Shown here piece after piece: positions 43,115 to 51,139 of a stretch of DNA of 64,000 nucleotides (position 1 is the stretch's first letter; each line of letters opens with the position of its first letter). The DNA is from Betaproteobacteria bacterium SG8_41 (GTDB lineage: Bacteria > Pseudomonadota > Gammaproteobacteria > Burkholderiales > SG8-41): contig LJTT01000012.1 in the NCBI GenBank assembly GCA_001303585.1, forward strand, positions 32,929-96,928, in the 5' to 3' direction. Under the pieces are notes generated by a model. It saw only the letters and a list, made by a program, of their open reading frames with translations. It ran no database searches and was not told the origin of the DNA. The position numbers and the translations under genes were made by a program.

Positions 43115-43130
43115 GCAGGCAGTCGTTTCA

Positions 43131-44504
43131 GTGAGCGCGCCCCTGGCCGGCAAATCCGTCGCGGAGTCGCTGTCCGAGCGCGCTCTCGCGCTGCGGGCCG
43201 AGGCCATCCCGGCCTCCGTCCGGCAGCGCGTCGAAGAACTCCTCATCGATGTGGTGGGTCTGTGCGTCGCCGCGCGGCGCACAGACTACGTGCACGCCCT
43301 TGCCGCCGCCCTCGACAGGGGTGGTGCCTGCACCGCAATCGGCCACGACGGCGGGTTTCCTGCCGAAGCGGCCGCGCTCGTCAACGGCACGGCCGCCCAC
43401 GGAGAAGATTTCGACGACACTTTCGAAGGCGGGCCGGTGCATTCCAGCGCGGTGGTGATTCCTGCAGTGCTGGCCGCGGCCGAGCGCTTCCAGCGCCACG
43501 GGGGAGATGCGCTGCCGGGAATCGTTGCCGGAGTGGAAGCGCTGTGCAGGCTTTCGATGGTGATTCCGAAGGCCATCCACAAGGCAGGTTTTCATCCGAC
43601 AAGCGTGCTCGGTGTCATCGGTGCGGCGCTGGCGGCCTCGCGAACGCTGGGACACGACCGGCGGCAGGCGGTGGACGCGCTGGGCATCGCGGGCAGCCTC
43701 GCGAGCGGAATCATAGAGTATCTCGCCGAAGGGGCGTGGACCAAGCGCATGCACCCTGGCTGGGCGGCGCAGTCCGGCGTGCAGGCTGCGCGGCTTGCCG
43801 GGCAGGGCTTTCTCGGTCCCCGCACGGTTTTCGAGGGGACGCACGGGCTCTTCTACGCTTTCGCGCGTTCGCTCGAGGGCAATTATGCCGTGCTGACCGA
43901 GGGGTTCGGCGAGAAATGGTTGATCGATTCGATCACGTTCAAGCCGTACGCGACCGGCACGATGAACCAGCCCTATATCGATTGCGCGCTGCGTTTGCGC
44001 GCGCGCGGCGTCAGTCCGGAGGACGTGAAGGAGATTCTCTGCGAAACGGCGGAGGGCTACGTCCACCGGCTGTGGGAGCCGCTCGCCTCGAAGCATCGGC
44101 CGGCCAATGCCTATGCCGCGAAGTTCAGCACGCCGTTCAATGTCGCGGTGGCGCTGGTGACGGGGGGCGCTGGGCTGGCTGCATTCACCGAAGACACCGC
44201 GAGGGACCCGCGAATTCTCGCGCTGGCGTCAAAGGTACGCTACGCGGTCGATCCGGACAATCCCTACCCCAGGGCGTTTACGGGACATATCCGCATGACG
44301 TTGAATGACGGGCGGGTCGTCGAGGAACGCCAGGGCCATATCCGGGGAGGCGCGCAGGAGCCGCTCTCGCGCGCCGAAATCGAAACCAAGTATCTCGGCA
44401 ACTGTGAATACGGCGGATGGACGAAAGGCCGCGCACAGCAATTTCTGGATGCCGTGCCGAAATTCTTCGACGGCCAGCTGGACCTCTCGTTGCTGCGCGG
44501 ATAA
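43131..44504 (+). CDS. MmgE/PrpD family protein
   Basis: A 457-residue MmgE/PrpD protein with NGTAAHGEDFDDTFEGGPVH, the family's active-site segment (HALDFDD in most members has GEDFDD here), and SLASGIIEYLAEGAWTKRMH in the core. Start GTG at 43131, 16 nt after tctC, so it is very probably in the transporter operon. It would act as hydratase, dehydratase, epimerase or decarboxylase on the imported carboxylate. It differs strongly from the paralogue at 221 outside the motifs. Confidence 0.88.
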   Translation: MSAPLAGKSVAESLSERALALRAEAIPASVRQRVEELLIDVVGLCVAARRTDYVHALAAALDRGGACTAIGHDGGFPAEAAALVNGTAAHGEDFDDTFEGGPVHSSAVVIPAVLAAAERFQRHGGDALPGIVAGVEALCRLSMVIPKAIHKAGFHPTSVLGVIGAALAASRTLGHDRRQAVDALGIAGSLASGIIEYLAEGAWTKRMHPGWAAQSGVQAARLAGQGFLGPRTVFEGTHGLFYAFARSLEGNYAVLTEGFGEKWLIDSITFKPYATGTMNQPYIDCALRLRARGVSPEDVKEILCETAEGYVHRLWEPLASKHRPANAYAAKFSTPFNVAVALVTGGAGLAAFTEDTARDPRILALASKVRYAVDPDNPYPRAFTGHIRMTLNDGRVVEERQGHIRGGAQEPLSRAEIETKYLGNCEYGGWTKGRAQQFLDAVPKFFDGQLDLSLLRG

Positions 44505-44620
44505 GAACGTGCTCGCCAGGGCGCCGGGAGAATCCATTATTTAACCGCCAGGACGCCGGACCCGCCAAGAGAAGTAGAGCACGATTCACGTTTTACGTTT
44601 GACGTTTCACGACGTTCCGC
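44505..44620. repeat. GGACGC-type and CGTGAAT-type repeats in a convergent gap
   Basis: CCGCCAGGACGCCGGACCCG (44545-44564) is followed by ACGATTCACGTTTTACGTTT with GACGTTTCACGACG (44581-44614), in the orientation expected for the minus-strand gene's downstream side. Confidence 0.65.
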
Positions 44621-45511
44621 TCACCGGCCACGGGCGCGTCGCGACCAAATGGCTGGCAGCGTCGCGCAATCCTTGCCGCCGAGGCCGTCACGCGAGGCCT
44701 CGTCGAAACACTCGAGGGCGCGCTCTGCAACCGGCACCCTGCAGCCGATCGCCTCGGCTTCCTCGATCATGGTGCGCAGGTCCTTGCGCACCGAGTCGAT
44801 ATCGAATTTGACGGGCAGGATGTCCCTGCCTTCAAGGGTCGCGGCGATGTCGCCGGCGCGGCGCTCAAAGATTTTCGGCGCACCGGAGGATTCGGCGAAT
44901 AGTTCCATGAGGCGGGCCGGCTTGAGCCCCAAAGGCCTGCACAGAGCAAGCGCCTCGCCGAAGCATTGCCAGTACACGAGGGACGTGAGGTTCATGGCGA
45001 GCTTGACGGCAGCACCGGCCCCGACTGGTCCCACATGCTCGACGCGCCGGCAGAGCTGGTCGAGTACAGGCTTCGCGCGAGCGATATCTTCTGCGTTCCC
45101 GCCCGCGAGACCCAGCAGCGTGCCTTCCGTCGCGGGTCCCACCGTCCCGCCGACGGGACAATCGATAAACGCGGCGCCCTTTGCGCGCACCTCATCCGCA
45201 AGCGCTTTCTTGGTGTGGGACTGCGCCGTGCTCATCTCGATGAAAAGCCGGCCGGCGGGCTCGCCCCCAAGCAGGCCTTCCGATCCCCCATAGACAGACT
45301 CGATCGCGTCTGCGTCCGTGAGTATCGTGATAATCATGTCCGACGCGCGAGTGACAGCCGCCGGAGTGGCCGCGACGCTTGCACCTGCTTCTGCAAGAAC
45401 GCTGCTTTTCTCCTGGGTACGATTCCACACGGTTACGGTGTGGCCGAATTCAAGCAATCGGCGCGCGATTGCCGCGCCCATCCGTCCCGTGCCGGCGATC
45501 CCTATCTTCAA
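44621..45511 (-). CDS. NAD(P)-dependent beta-hydroxyacid dehydrogenase (3-hydroxyisobutyrate dehydrogenase family)
   Basis: A 296-residue protein: Rossmann NAD(P) site GIAGTGRMGAAIARRL, FIDCPVGGTVGPATEGTL substrate motif, and GAGAAVKLAMNL with the catalytic Lys. The family oxidises 3-hydroxyisobutyrate, tartronate semialdehyde reductase substrates and similar acids. It is the last gene of a minus-strand group with an SDR and two DapA-family proteins, consistent with aldolase-type cleavage and redox handling of a hydroxy- or oxoacid. Confidence 0.9.
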   Translation of the reverse strand: MKIGIAGTGRMGAAIARRLLEFGHTVTVWNRTQEKSSVLAEAGASVAATPAAVTRASDMIITILTDADAIESVYGGSEGLLGGEPAGRLFIEMSTAQSHTKKALADEVRAKGAAFIDCPVGGTVGPATEGTLLGLAGGNAEDIARAKPVLDQLCRRVEHVGPVGAGAAVKLAMNLTSLVYWQCFGEALALCRPLGLKPARLMELFAESSGAPKIFERRAGDIAATLEGRDILPVKFDIDSVRKDLRTMIEEAEAIGCRVPVAERALECFDEASRDGLGGKDCATLPAIWSRRARGR

Positions 45512-45673
45512 GCGTCTCTCCCGTCGTACCCAGGATGATTGTCAAAAATGCAGAAAACCATTTTGCCGCAGATAAACACGGATGAACGCCGATCGACTTG
45601 ACGAATACAAGCCGTTTTTACTCTCTTGTCTGCGTGTATCTGCGTTTATCTGCGGCTAATAAGGGGTTTCGCA
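45512..45673. repeat. 10-mer family, inverted pair
   Basis: TTGCCGCAGATAAACACGGA with TGAACGCCGATC (45563-45594) faces TCTGCGTGTATCTGCGTTTA with TCTGCGGC (45629-45656) across about 35 nt. Confidence 0.8.
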
Positions 45674-46426
45674 CTACTGCGCCGTGAGGCCGCCGTCCAG
45701 CACCAGCGCCTGGCCGGTAACGTACGACGCTTGCGGGCTCGCCAGATAACAGACCGCCGCGGCGATTTCATCGGCGGTCGCAAACCGTTTCAGCGGAACG
45801 CGGTTCAATGCCATGTCGCGGTAACCGGGCTCGGCAAGCGATCCTGCGCGGGATGCCGTGTCGACGCGCCCGGGCACGATGGCATTGAACCGTATTCCGT
45901 GTGCCGCCCACTCGACGGCGAGCACGCGCGCCATGTGGATCATCGCCCCTTTGGCGATCGAATAGGCCGCCCGCTCGGGCAGCCCGACCAGACCGTGCGT
46001 GGAAGCAATGTTGATGATGCAGCCGGGGCGCCGTGCTGCGATAAGGTGCCGACCCATCTCCTGGCTCATGAAGAAGGTGCCGGTGAGGTTGGTGCCGATT
46101 ACCCGGTCCCACTCTTCCGGGGTGATGTCCACCGCAGGTTTTTTTAGAGGGATTCCCGCGTTGTTGACGAGTACGTCGACGTGTCCGAGCGCGGCTACGA
46201 CTTCCTTCATCGCTCTGACAATATCCGAGTGCGAGCTTATGTCGAGAGCGATGGGGGCCGCGCGCCCGCCGGCCTGTGTTACCTGCGAAATGACGTCTGC
46301 GAGCTTCTCCGGGCGCGTCGAGGAAACGGCAACGTCATAGCCGAGCTGCGCAAGCTGTATCGCGATAGCCGCGCCGATACCCTGCGAGGCTCCCGTCACC
46401 AGCGCCGTCGGTCTTTGCGCGCTCAT
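45674..46426 (-). CDS. SDR family oxidoreductase
   Basis: A 250-residue classical SDR. TGASQGIG (cofactor loop), NNAGIP, catalytic IASTHG Ser region and YSIAK with the Tyr/Lys pair are intact, and the C-terminal VLDGG is standard. It should reduce a carbonyl or oxidise an alcohol using NAD(P). It lies between a DapA-family gene upstream and the beta-hydroxyacid dehydrogenase downstream. Confidence 0.9.
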   Translation of the reverse strand: MSAQRPTALVTGASQGIGAAIAIQLAQLGYDVAVSSTRPEKLADVISQVTQAGGRAAPIALDISSHSDIVRAMKEVVAALGHVDVLVNNAGIPLKKPAVDITPEEWDRVIGTNLTGTFFMSQEMGRHLIAARRPGCIINIASTHGLVGLPERAAYSIAKGAMIHMARVLAVEWAAHGIRFNAIVPGRVDTASRAGSLAEPGYRDMALNRVPLKRFATADEIAAAVCYLASPQASYVTGQALVLDGGLTAQ

Positions 46427-46542
46427 CTGCGTTCAGTTAAGCCTCAGCAACAATGCGTGACGACTGATGATGAATGATATCCAACCTGCCTCATACAACA
46501 CGTAACGCGGAACCCGGAACCTGGAACACTGACCGTTCAGTG
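46427..46542. repeat. GGAACC-type heptamer units between SDR and DapA-like genes
   Basis: CGCGGAACCCGGAACCTGGA and ACACTGACC (46506-46534) form a short degenerate heptamer array, similar to the AAACCTG array at 63481. No gene. Confidence 0.5.
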
Positions 46543-47457
46543 CTACCAGCCGCGGGGCTCTGCGCGCAGGGAAGTCAGGGCGGCGAGCTGATCGGAAAGA
46601 GCGCCCCGCTCGGCCTCGCCCAGCGGCATCAAGGGGTAGCGGGGCTCGCCGCAGTCGCGGCCCATGGCGCGCGACGCCGTTTTCAGCGCGGCGACGCCGC
46701 CTTTCTTGAGCAGCTGGCGCAGCGCGGCGAGCTCTTCCTGGGGCTTGCGCGCGGCGGCATAGTCTTCCTTGCCGCATGCCTCGTATACCCGCCGCACGAG
46801 CGCGGGTGCAATGCACGCCAGAGGGGAGAAAACCCCGGTTGTGCCGATCGCCTGTGCGGAAATCATGTACTCAGTGCCGCTGAGCAGCTGCCACTCCGGT
46901 CGCGCGCGCCGCGCGAAGTAGACAACATCGATCATGAATTGCCAGTCCAGGCTGGCGTCCACGATGCCGGAGAAATTTTTCAGCCTGTCTATCAGCTTCA
47001 GCGACAGATCGGTAGTCATCTTCGTGCCGCCCATTTCCTCGGGCGCGTTATAGATGAAGAACGGAATGCTCACAGCGGCGCCGATCTGGGCGAAATGCTC
47101 GAGCAGCATCGCAGGCGGCGGTGTCCAGTAGTACGGGGCCGTCGCAATCACGGCCGCAGCGCCGGCCTGCTGCGCGTGCCGCGCCCGCTCCGACGCAATC
47201 GCCGTTCCTGAATCGCTGACATGAGCAATGACCGGCACGCGTCCGCCTACCTTGGCGATCGCTCGGACAAGCAACTCGCGCTGCTCGGTATCAGTCAGGC
47301 TTACCGACTCGCCGGCGTGCATGGGCAGCGCCAGCGCGTCGGCGCCGTTGCGCAGGTGGAACTCGATGATCTTCTCGTAGAGCGCGTAATCGATCCGATG
47401 CTCACGCGTGAAAGGCGTGACAGGCGTGTGCACCAAACCTGGCTGGAATGTCGACAT
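46543..47457 (-). CDS. DapA-family protein lacking the Schiff-base lysine
   Basis: A 304-residue TIM barrel of the DHDPS/N-acetylneuraminate lyase family, alignable over its full length with the neighbouring gene at 47642. Tyr136 (FIYNAP) is conserved, but the Schiff-base Lys is Val166 (GIVDAS), where the neighbour has GMKEAS. Without that Lys normal aldolase chemistry is not possible, so it may be a non-catalytic partner, a different enzyme or decaying. The start ATG is at 47457. Confidence 0.82.
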   Translation of the reverse strand: MSTFQPGLVHTPVTPFTREHRIDYALYEKIIEFHLRNGADALALPMHAGESVSLTDTEQRELLVRAIAKVGGRVPVIAHVSDSGTAIASERARHAQQAGAAAVIATAPYYWTPPPAMLLEHFAQIGAAVSIPFFIYNAPEEMGGTKMTTDLSLKLIDRLKNFSGIVDASLDWQFMIDVVYFARRARPEWQLLSGTEYMISAQAIGTTGVFSPLACIAPALVRRVYEACGKEDYAAARKPQEELAALRQLLKKGGVAALKTASRAMGRDCGEPRYPLMPLGEAERGALSDQLAALTSLRAEPRGW

Positions 47458-47641
47458 TGTTCTGGGGCCTATCTTGGTTGCGGAACTGCCTTGCTTGAGA
47501 AAACTCGTGATGAGTGCTGGTGACGAGAATTGGCGATGATTACTGGTGATGAGCGACGCTTCGCGTCGTCTTCTTGTGACCCTTCCGCGGGTGTCCCATC
47601 ACGATTTCCGCGTCATCACCTCCGATCACAGCTGGCTGTTG
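47458..47641. repeat. GGTGATGA repeat arrays, inverted pair
   Basis: GTGATGAGTGCTGGTGACGA, TGATTACTGGTGATGAG (47506-47552) faces CATCACGATTTCCGCGTCAT with CACCTCCGATCACAGC (47598-47633). It separates the two DapA-family genes. Confidence 0.75.
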
Positions 47642-48556
47642 TCACCAGCCATGGGGCTCGGTGTCGAGTATTCCCATCTCCTCGAGCTGGGTGCGGATGT
47701 ATTGCTGCCGTTCCTTGGTTGCGGTTGGCAACGGCGCCCGCGTGGGGCCCACCGGGCGTCCCATCATCACCATGCCGCCTTTCAGCGAGGAAGGGTACTG
47801 GTCGCGGAACAACTGCCAGAGCCGCGAGAGCTTGTACTGCAGCTCGCGCGCTTTATCCCAGTCCTTGGCGGCGCACGCATCGAATGCCTGGTTGCACAGA
47901 TTGGGGCAAATGGCACCGGCAGACGAATAGGAGCCAACGCCGCCGAGCGGCACGGAAGGCAGCAAGTACTCGACGCCAGTGACCAGCGCAAAATCGGGAC
48001 GCAGCGGCAGCGCTGCCCGGGCGAGATCGATGAACTTCTCGCTGTTGAAGCTTGCTTCCTTCATTCCAATGAGATTCGGCAGCCGCTTGATGAGACGGGC
48101 GAGCAGTTCGCCGTCGAACTCGATACCGGACAGGTAGCTCGGGGAGTTGTAAGCAATGAGCGGCAGATCGACGGCCGTTCCGAGCCGAACGAAATGCTCG
48201 TAGATCGCTTCCTTCGACGGGTTCCAGAAATAGGGCGTTATGGCGATGATGGCGTCAGCCCCGATTTTCTCTGCATGACGGGCCAGCTCGAGGGAATCCT
48301 CGACGGAGAGTGCGCTCACATGAACTGACACGCCAACCCGCCCCGCGACGGTCTTGACCGCCACCTCGGCGAAGCGCTTGCGCTCCTCGATCGTGAGGTT
48401 GAGCGACTCGCCTTTGTGATGCGGCCAGGAAATTGCGGTGCCACTCGTGCGAACGTGAAAATCCAGCAGTCGCTCGAAGGCGGGCAAGTCCGGGCTGAAG
48501 TCGTCCTTGAGAGGTGTGACTGGACTCTGCATCACACCGCCGAGTTTGATTGCCAT
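47642..48556 (-). CDS. DapA-family (dihydrodipicolinate synthase-like) aldolase
   Basis: A 304-residue class I aldolase-type TIM barrel. SPVTPLKDDFSPD opens it, Tyr136 (AYNSPSYL) and Lys166 in GMKEAS form the catalytic pair. GESLNLT replaces the GTTGES loop of true DapA, so lysine biosynthesis is unlikely and cleavage or condensation of another 2-oxoacid is expected. It is first in a minus-strand group of four genes and divergent from a GST. Confidence 0.87.
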   Translation of the reverse strand: MAIKLGGVMQSPVTPLKDDFSPDLPAFERLLDFHVRTSGTAISWPHHKGESLNLTIEERKRFAEVAVKTVAGRVGVSVHVSALSVEDSLELARHAEKIGADAIIAITPYFWNPSKEAIYEHFVRLGTAVDLPLIAYNSPSYLSGIEFDGELLARLIKRLPNLIGMKEASFNSEKFIDLARAALPLRPDFALVTGVEYLLPSVPLGGVGSYSSAGAICPNLCNQAFDACAAKDWDKARELQYKLSRLWQLFRDQYPSSLKGGMVMMGRPVGPTRAPLPTATKERQQYIRTQLEEMGILDTEPHGW

Positions 48557-48739
48557 GGTGCCGCGCTCTCCCTATGTGTTAACACCGCTGACTCATACCT
48601 GCGCTCGATCCATCTTGTGGACTGATCTGTGGCAGAAACGCACGGCTGAGCCTAGAATCAGCCCGAACTTTACCACTTGCGATGGACTCCATACAGCCCC
48701 GTGGCTCGATGGGGCCGGTCGCTTTGCGCGGAGGTGTAA

Positions 48740-49330
48740 ATGAAGCTCTACCTATTCCAGGCCTCGGGTAACGCCTACAAGGTTCGCATCCTCCTGGGTC
48801 TGCTGAATGTCCCGTACGAGCGCGTCGTGCTCGATAATCAGAAGCAGGAGCACAAGCAGCCGGCATATCTAAAGATCAATCCGCGCGGGGAGGTCCCGGC
48901 CATCGAAGATGACGGCACGGTGATTTGGGACTCGGCGGCGTGTCTTGCCTACGTGGCGCGCAAGCACGGCGGAGAGAAGTGGCTCCCCACGGACCCGGCG
49001 GGCATGGCGGCGGTCATGCAGTGGATCGCGCTGGCAGCGACCGAAATCCAGTGCGGCCTCCAGTACGGGCGCCGCACGCTCGTGCAAGGCCGTGAGACGC
49101 TTGGACCTCTTGACAAGGCGCAGGAGTTTGGCCGAAGAGCGCTGGCGGCAATGGAAGGCAGGCTCAAGAACAACCAGTGGCTTGCGCTTGACCGGCCGAC
49201 GATAGCGGATGTGGCGTGCTTCCCCTATGTGAAAACGGCTCCTGAGGCGAAGATTGCGCTCGAAGAGTATCCCTCCGTAGTCGCCTGGCTCGAGCGCTGC
49301 AAGGCGCTACCGGGCTGGCCGCAGCAATAG
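48740..49330 (+). CDS. Glutathione S-transferase family protein
   Basis: A 196-residue GST, a close paralogue of the one at 8033: both start MKLYL...SGN(A/S)YKVR, share EHK(S/Q)PA(F/Y)LK(L/I)NPRG and end in LPGW. It has the cis-Pro and the EDDGTVIWDSAA glutathione site. GGAGG lies 7 nt before the ATG. It is divergent from the DapA-family gene. The substrate is unknown. Confidence 0.87.
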   Translation: MKLYLFQASGNAYKVRILLGLLNVPYERVVLDNQKQEHKQPAYLKINPRGEVPAIEDDGTVIWDSAACLAYVARKHGGEKWLPTDPAGMAAVMQWIALAATEIQCGLQYGRRTLVQGRETLGPLDKAQEFGRRALAAMEGRLKNNQWLALDRPTIADVACFPYVKTAPEAKIALEEYPSVVAWLERCKALPGWPQQ

Positions 49331-49548
49331 GCACCGGCTGGAGTGCGCGAACGGGAATCGGTCACCGACCGCGGAAGCGGTGATGAGTACTGGTGATGAT
49401 AGCTGGTGGTGATTATTGGTGATGTACGGACGCTTTTACGGCATTCATCACCAGCTTCCATCAACGCTTTTCATCACCATCGTTCGTCACTTCTTCCAGA
49501 ATATCGGCGTTCATCGGCGCCTATTACTACGGTGACCCGTGACCCCTT
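49331..49548. repeat. GGTGATGA arrays, inverted pair, plus 10-mer and GTGACC copies
   Basis: GGTGATGAGTACTGGTGATG, GTGGTGATTATTGGTGATG (49379-49423) faces CATTCATCACCAGCTTCCAT with TTTTCATCACCATC (49442-49482). ATCGGCGTTCATCGGCG (49502-49518) and GGTGACCCGTGACCCC (49530-49545) follow before the convergent gene's stop. Confidence 0.8.
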
Positions 49549-50079
49549 TCAGTCAGGGCAGTGCTTCTTTATCGCCGGAATCAGTTTTTCCAGCGTCGAG
49601 AGCGGCTGAGGGAACGCCGTTTGGCGCCCCCTCGCGAAGCGCAGTGCCTCCACTGTTGATCCATCGCGCCTGCTCACCAGCGCGCGGCGCAGGAAGAAGA
49701 TCATCTTCTTCCCCATGTAATGCTCGCGCTGGCGAGCGACTGTGCGCAATTGTGTGGCTGGCGTAAGCCGAAGGAGCACATGGGGGTCGGGGGGCGCCTT
49801 GCGGCACAGCAAGGCCTCGGCTTTGATGACCCAGTCGGTGGTTTTCGACCAGCTGTCGTTGCAGCGCTCGTCCTCGATGTCAAACACCCGATGACGGTCC
49901 GGCTTGTACTCGCGGCAGATGATCCTGATGACGGTGCCAATGACGATGTAGTCGGACGCGATGACCTTTTCACCGTTTGAAAGAGGCTGAGATGCCGGGC
50001 GCGTAGCCCCCCAGGCTCCGGATGGCCAGCCCAGTGCCCAGATCAGGCCTGCTGCACAATAAAACAGCTTTGATTTCAT
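49549..50079 (-). CDS. Exported protein of unknown function
   Basis: A 176-residue protein. Residues 1-25 form a signal peptide (MKSKLFYCAAGLIWALGWPS, cleavage near GAWGA). The mature part has four Cys (about 55, 69, 95, 174) and the segment HVLLRLTPATQLRTVARQRE. ATG 50079 starts at the signal peptide; the frame is open 99 nt further but that adds a non-signal leader. No domain recognised; probably periplasmic. Confidence 0.72.
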   Translation of the reverse strand: MKSKLFYCAAGLIWALGWPSGAWGATRPASQPLSNGEKVIASDYIVIGTVIRIICREYKPDRHRVFDIEDERCNDSWSKTTDWVIKAEALLCRKAPPDPHVLLRLTPATQLRTVARQREHYMGKKMIFFLRRALVSRRDGSTVEALRFARGRQTAFPQPLSTLEKLIPAIKKHCPD

Positions 50080-50205
50080 TCTCGTGCGGCGCGGTCGGGG
50101 TTCCCGTGGCGCGGGCGCAAAGGCGCACATCGTGAGATTCTGTGTCGAGTTACGTATACTTTGCAAATCCCGGGACAACCGTCATTTCGTTTGCCCGGGT
50201 CGCAA

Positions 50206-50598
50206 ATGGCGGCAGGAAGATCCGGACCCGATAACGCGAAGCTCGACCGCATTGTGGCGGAGGCGCGGCGCAACCGCGAGGCGCGGGAGAAGGGCTATCG
50301 CGAACAGGCGCTCAAGCTCTATCCCTGGGTTTGCGGCCGCTGCGCGCGGGAATTCACGCGGGTGAATCTGCAACTGCTCGAAGTCCATCACCGGGATGGC
50401 AATCATGACAACAACCCATCCGACGGCAGCAACTGGGAGCTCCTCTGCACTTACTGCCACGAAGCGGAGCACCGGAAGTACCTCGATGGCGACGGGCGCG
50501 AAGCGGCCAATGGGCAGCAGGCACATGGGACCCAGCGCCCGTTCGAGGGCCTCGCGGATCTGCTCAAACAGAAACGCAACAGGACCGAAGATTCGTGA
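50206..50598 (+). CDS. HNH nuclease family protein (YajD-like)
   Basis: A 130-residue HNH protein resembling YajD of enterobacteria. Zinc-binding CGRCAREF and CTYC flank LLEVHHRDGNHDNNPSDGSN, which contains the HNH core (HH, N, H in YCHEAEH). ATG 50206 is used; a TTG at 50161 would add 15 residues. The cellular role of YajD-type proteins is unknown. It is flanked by divergent and co-directional unrelated genes and carries no signs of a mobile element. Confidence 0.85.
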   Translation: MAAGRSGPDNAKLDRIVAEARRNREAREKGYREQALKLYPWVCGRCAREFTRVNLQLLEVHHRDGNHDNNPSDGSNWELLCTYCHEAEHRKYLDGDGREAANGQQAHGTQRPFEGLADLLKQKRNRTEDS

Positions 50599-50720
50599 CA
50601 GGTGAGTCGTGCGCGGACTTGCCAAGGAGAATGGTTCGTCCCCGTTCTTACACTCACTGCTCGCGCAACCAGTGACCAGAGAAACGCAAAACCGGGTAAA
50701 CATCAGATCGAGGAGGGTAC

Positions 50721-51011
50721 ATGGCGACGTTCATCAGCCTTGCGAACTTTACGGATCAGGGAATTCGCGACGTCAAGGAGTCACCGAGGCGCTACGAAGC
50801 ATTTCGAGTGATGGCTGAAAAGCTGGGCGTGACGGTCAAGAGCGTTCACTACACCGTAGGACGTTACGACCTTGTCGTGATCCTGGAAGGCTCCGAAGAG
50901 GCCGTTACGGCGGCACTGCTTAAGGCGGGCTCTCTTGGGAACATTCGGACGGATACATTGCGCGGCTTTTCCGTCGAAGAAATGAGAAAAGTAGTCGGCC
51001 AGATGCCCTAA
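50721..51011 (+). CDS. GYD domain protein
   Basis: A 96-residue ferredoxin-like alpha/beta protein with the pattern FISLANFTDQGIRDVKESPR and YTVGRYDLVVILEG characteristic of the GYD family (the GYD motif reads GRYD). GAGGAGG lies before the ATG. Function is unknown; cytoplasmic. It precedes the acyl-CoA ligase by 128 nt on the same strand. Confidence 0.87.
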   Translation: MATFISLANFTDQGIRDVKESPRRYEAFRVMAEKLGVTVKSVHYTVGRYDLVVILEGSEEAVTAALLKAGSLGNIRTDTLRGFSVEEMRKVVGQMP

Positions 51012-51139
51012 CGCGCTGAAGCAGGAAGCCCCGCCGCGCGGGTCAAAGAAGGCAAAAGGGAGAAGGCGATTTGCATCGTGTCCGCGTTCATCTTCGGCTG
51101 ATCGGGTTTTGCTGGCGTCCTGGCGGGTAGTGTGAGCGC

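Noticed and set aside
47642..48556. True DapA for lysine biosynthesis
   Set aside because: The GTTGES substrate loop is replaced (HHKGESLNL) and the neighbours are catabolic, so only the superfamily is assigned.
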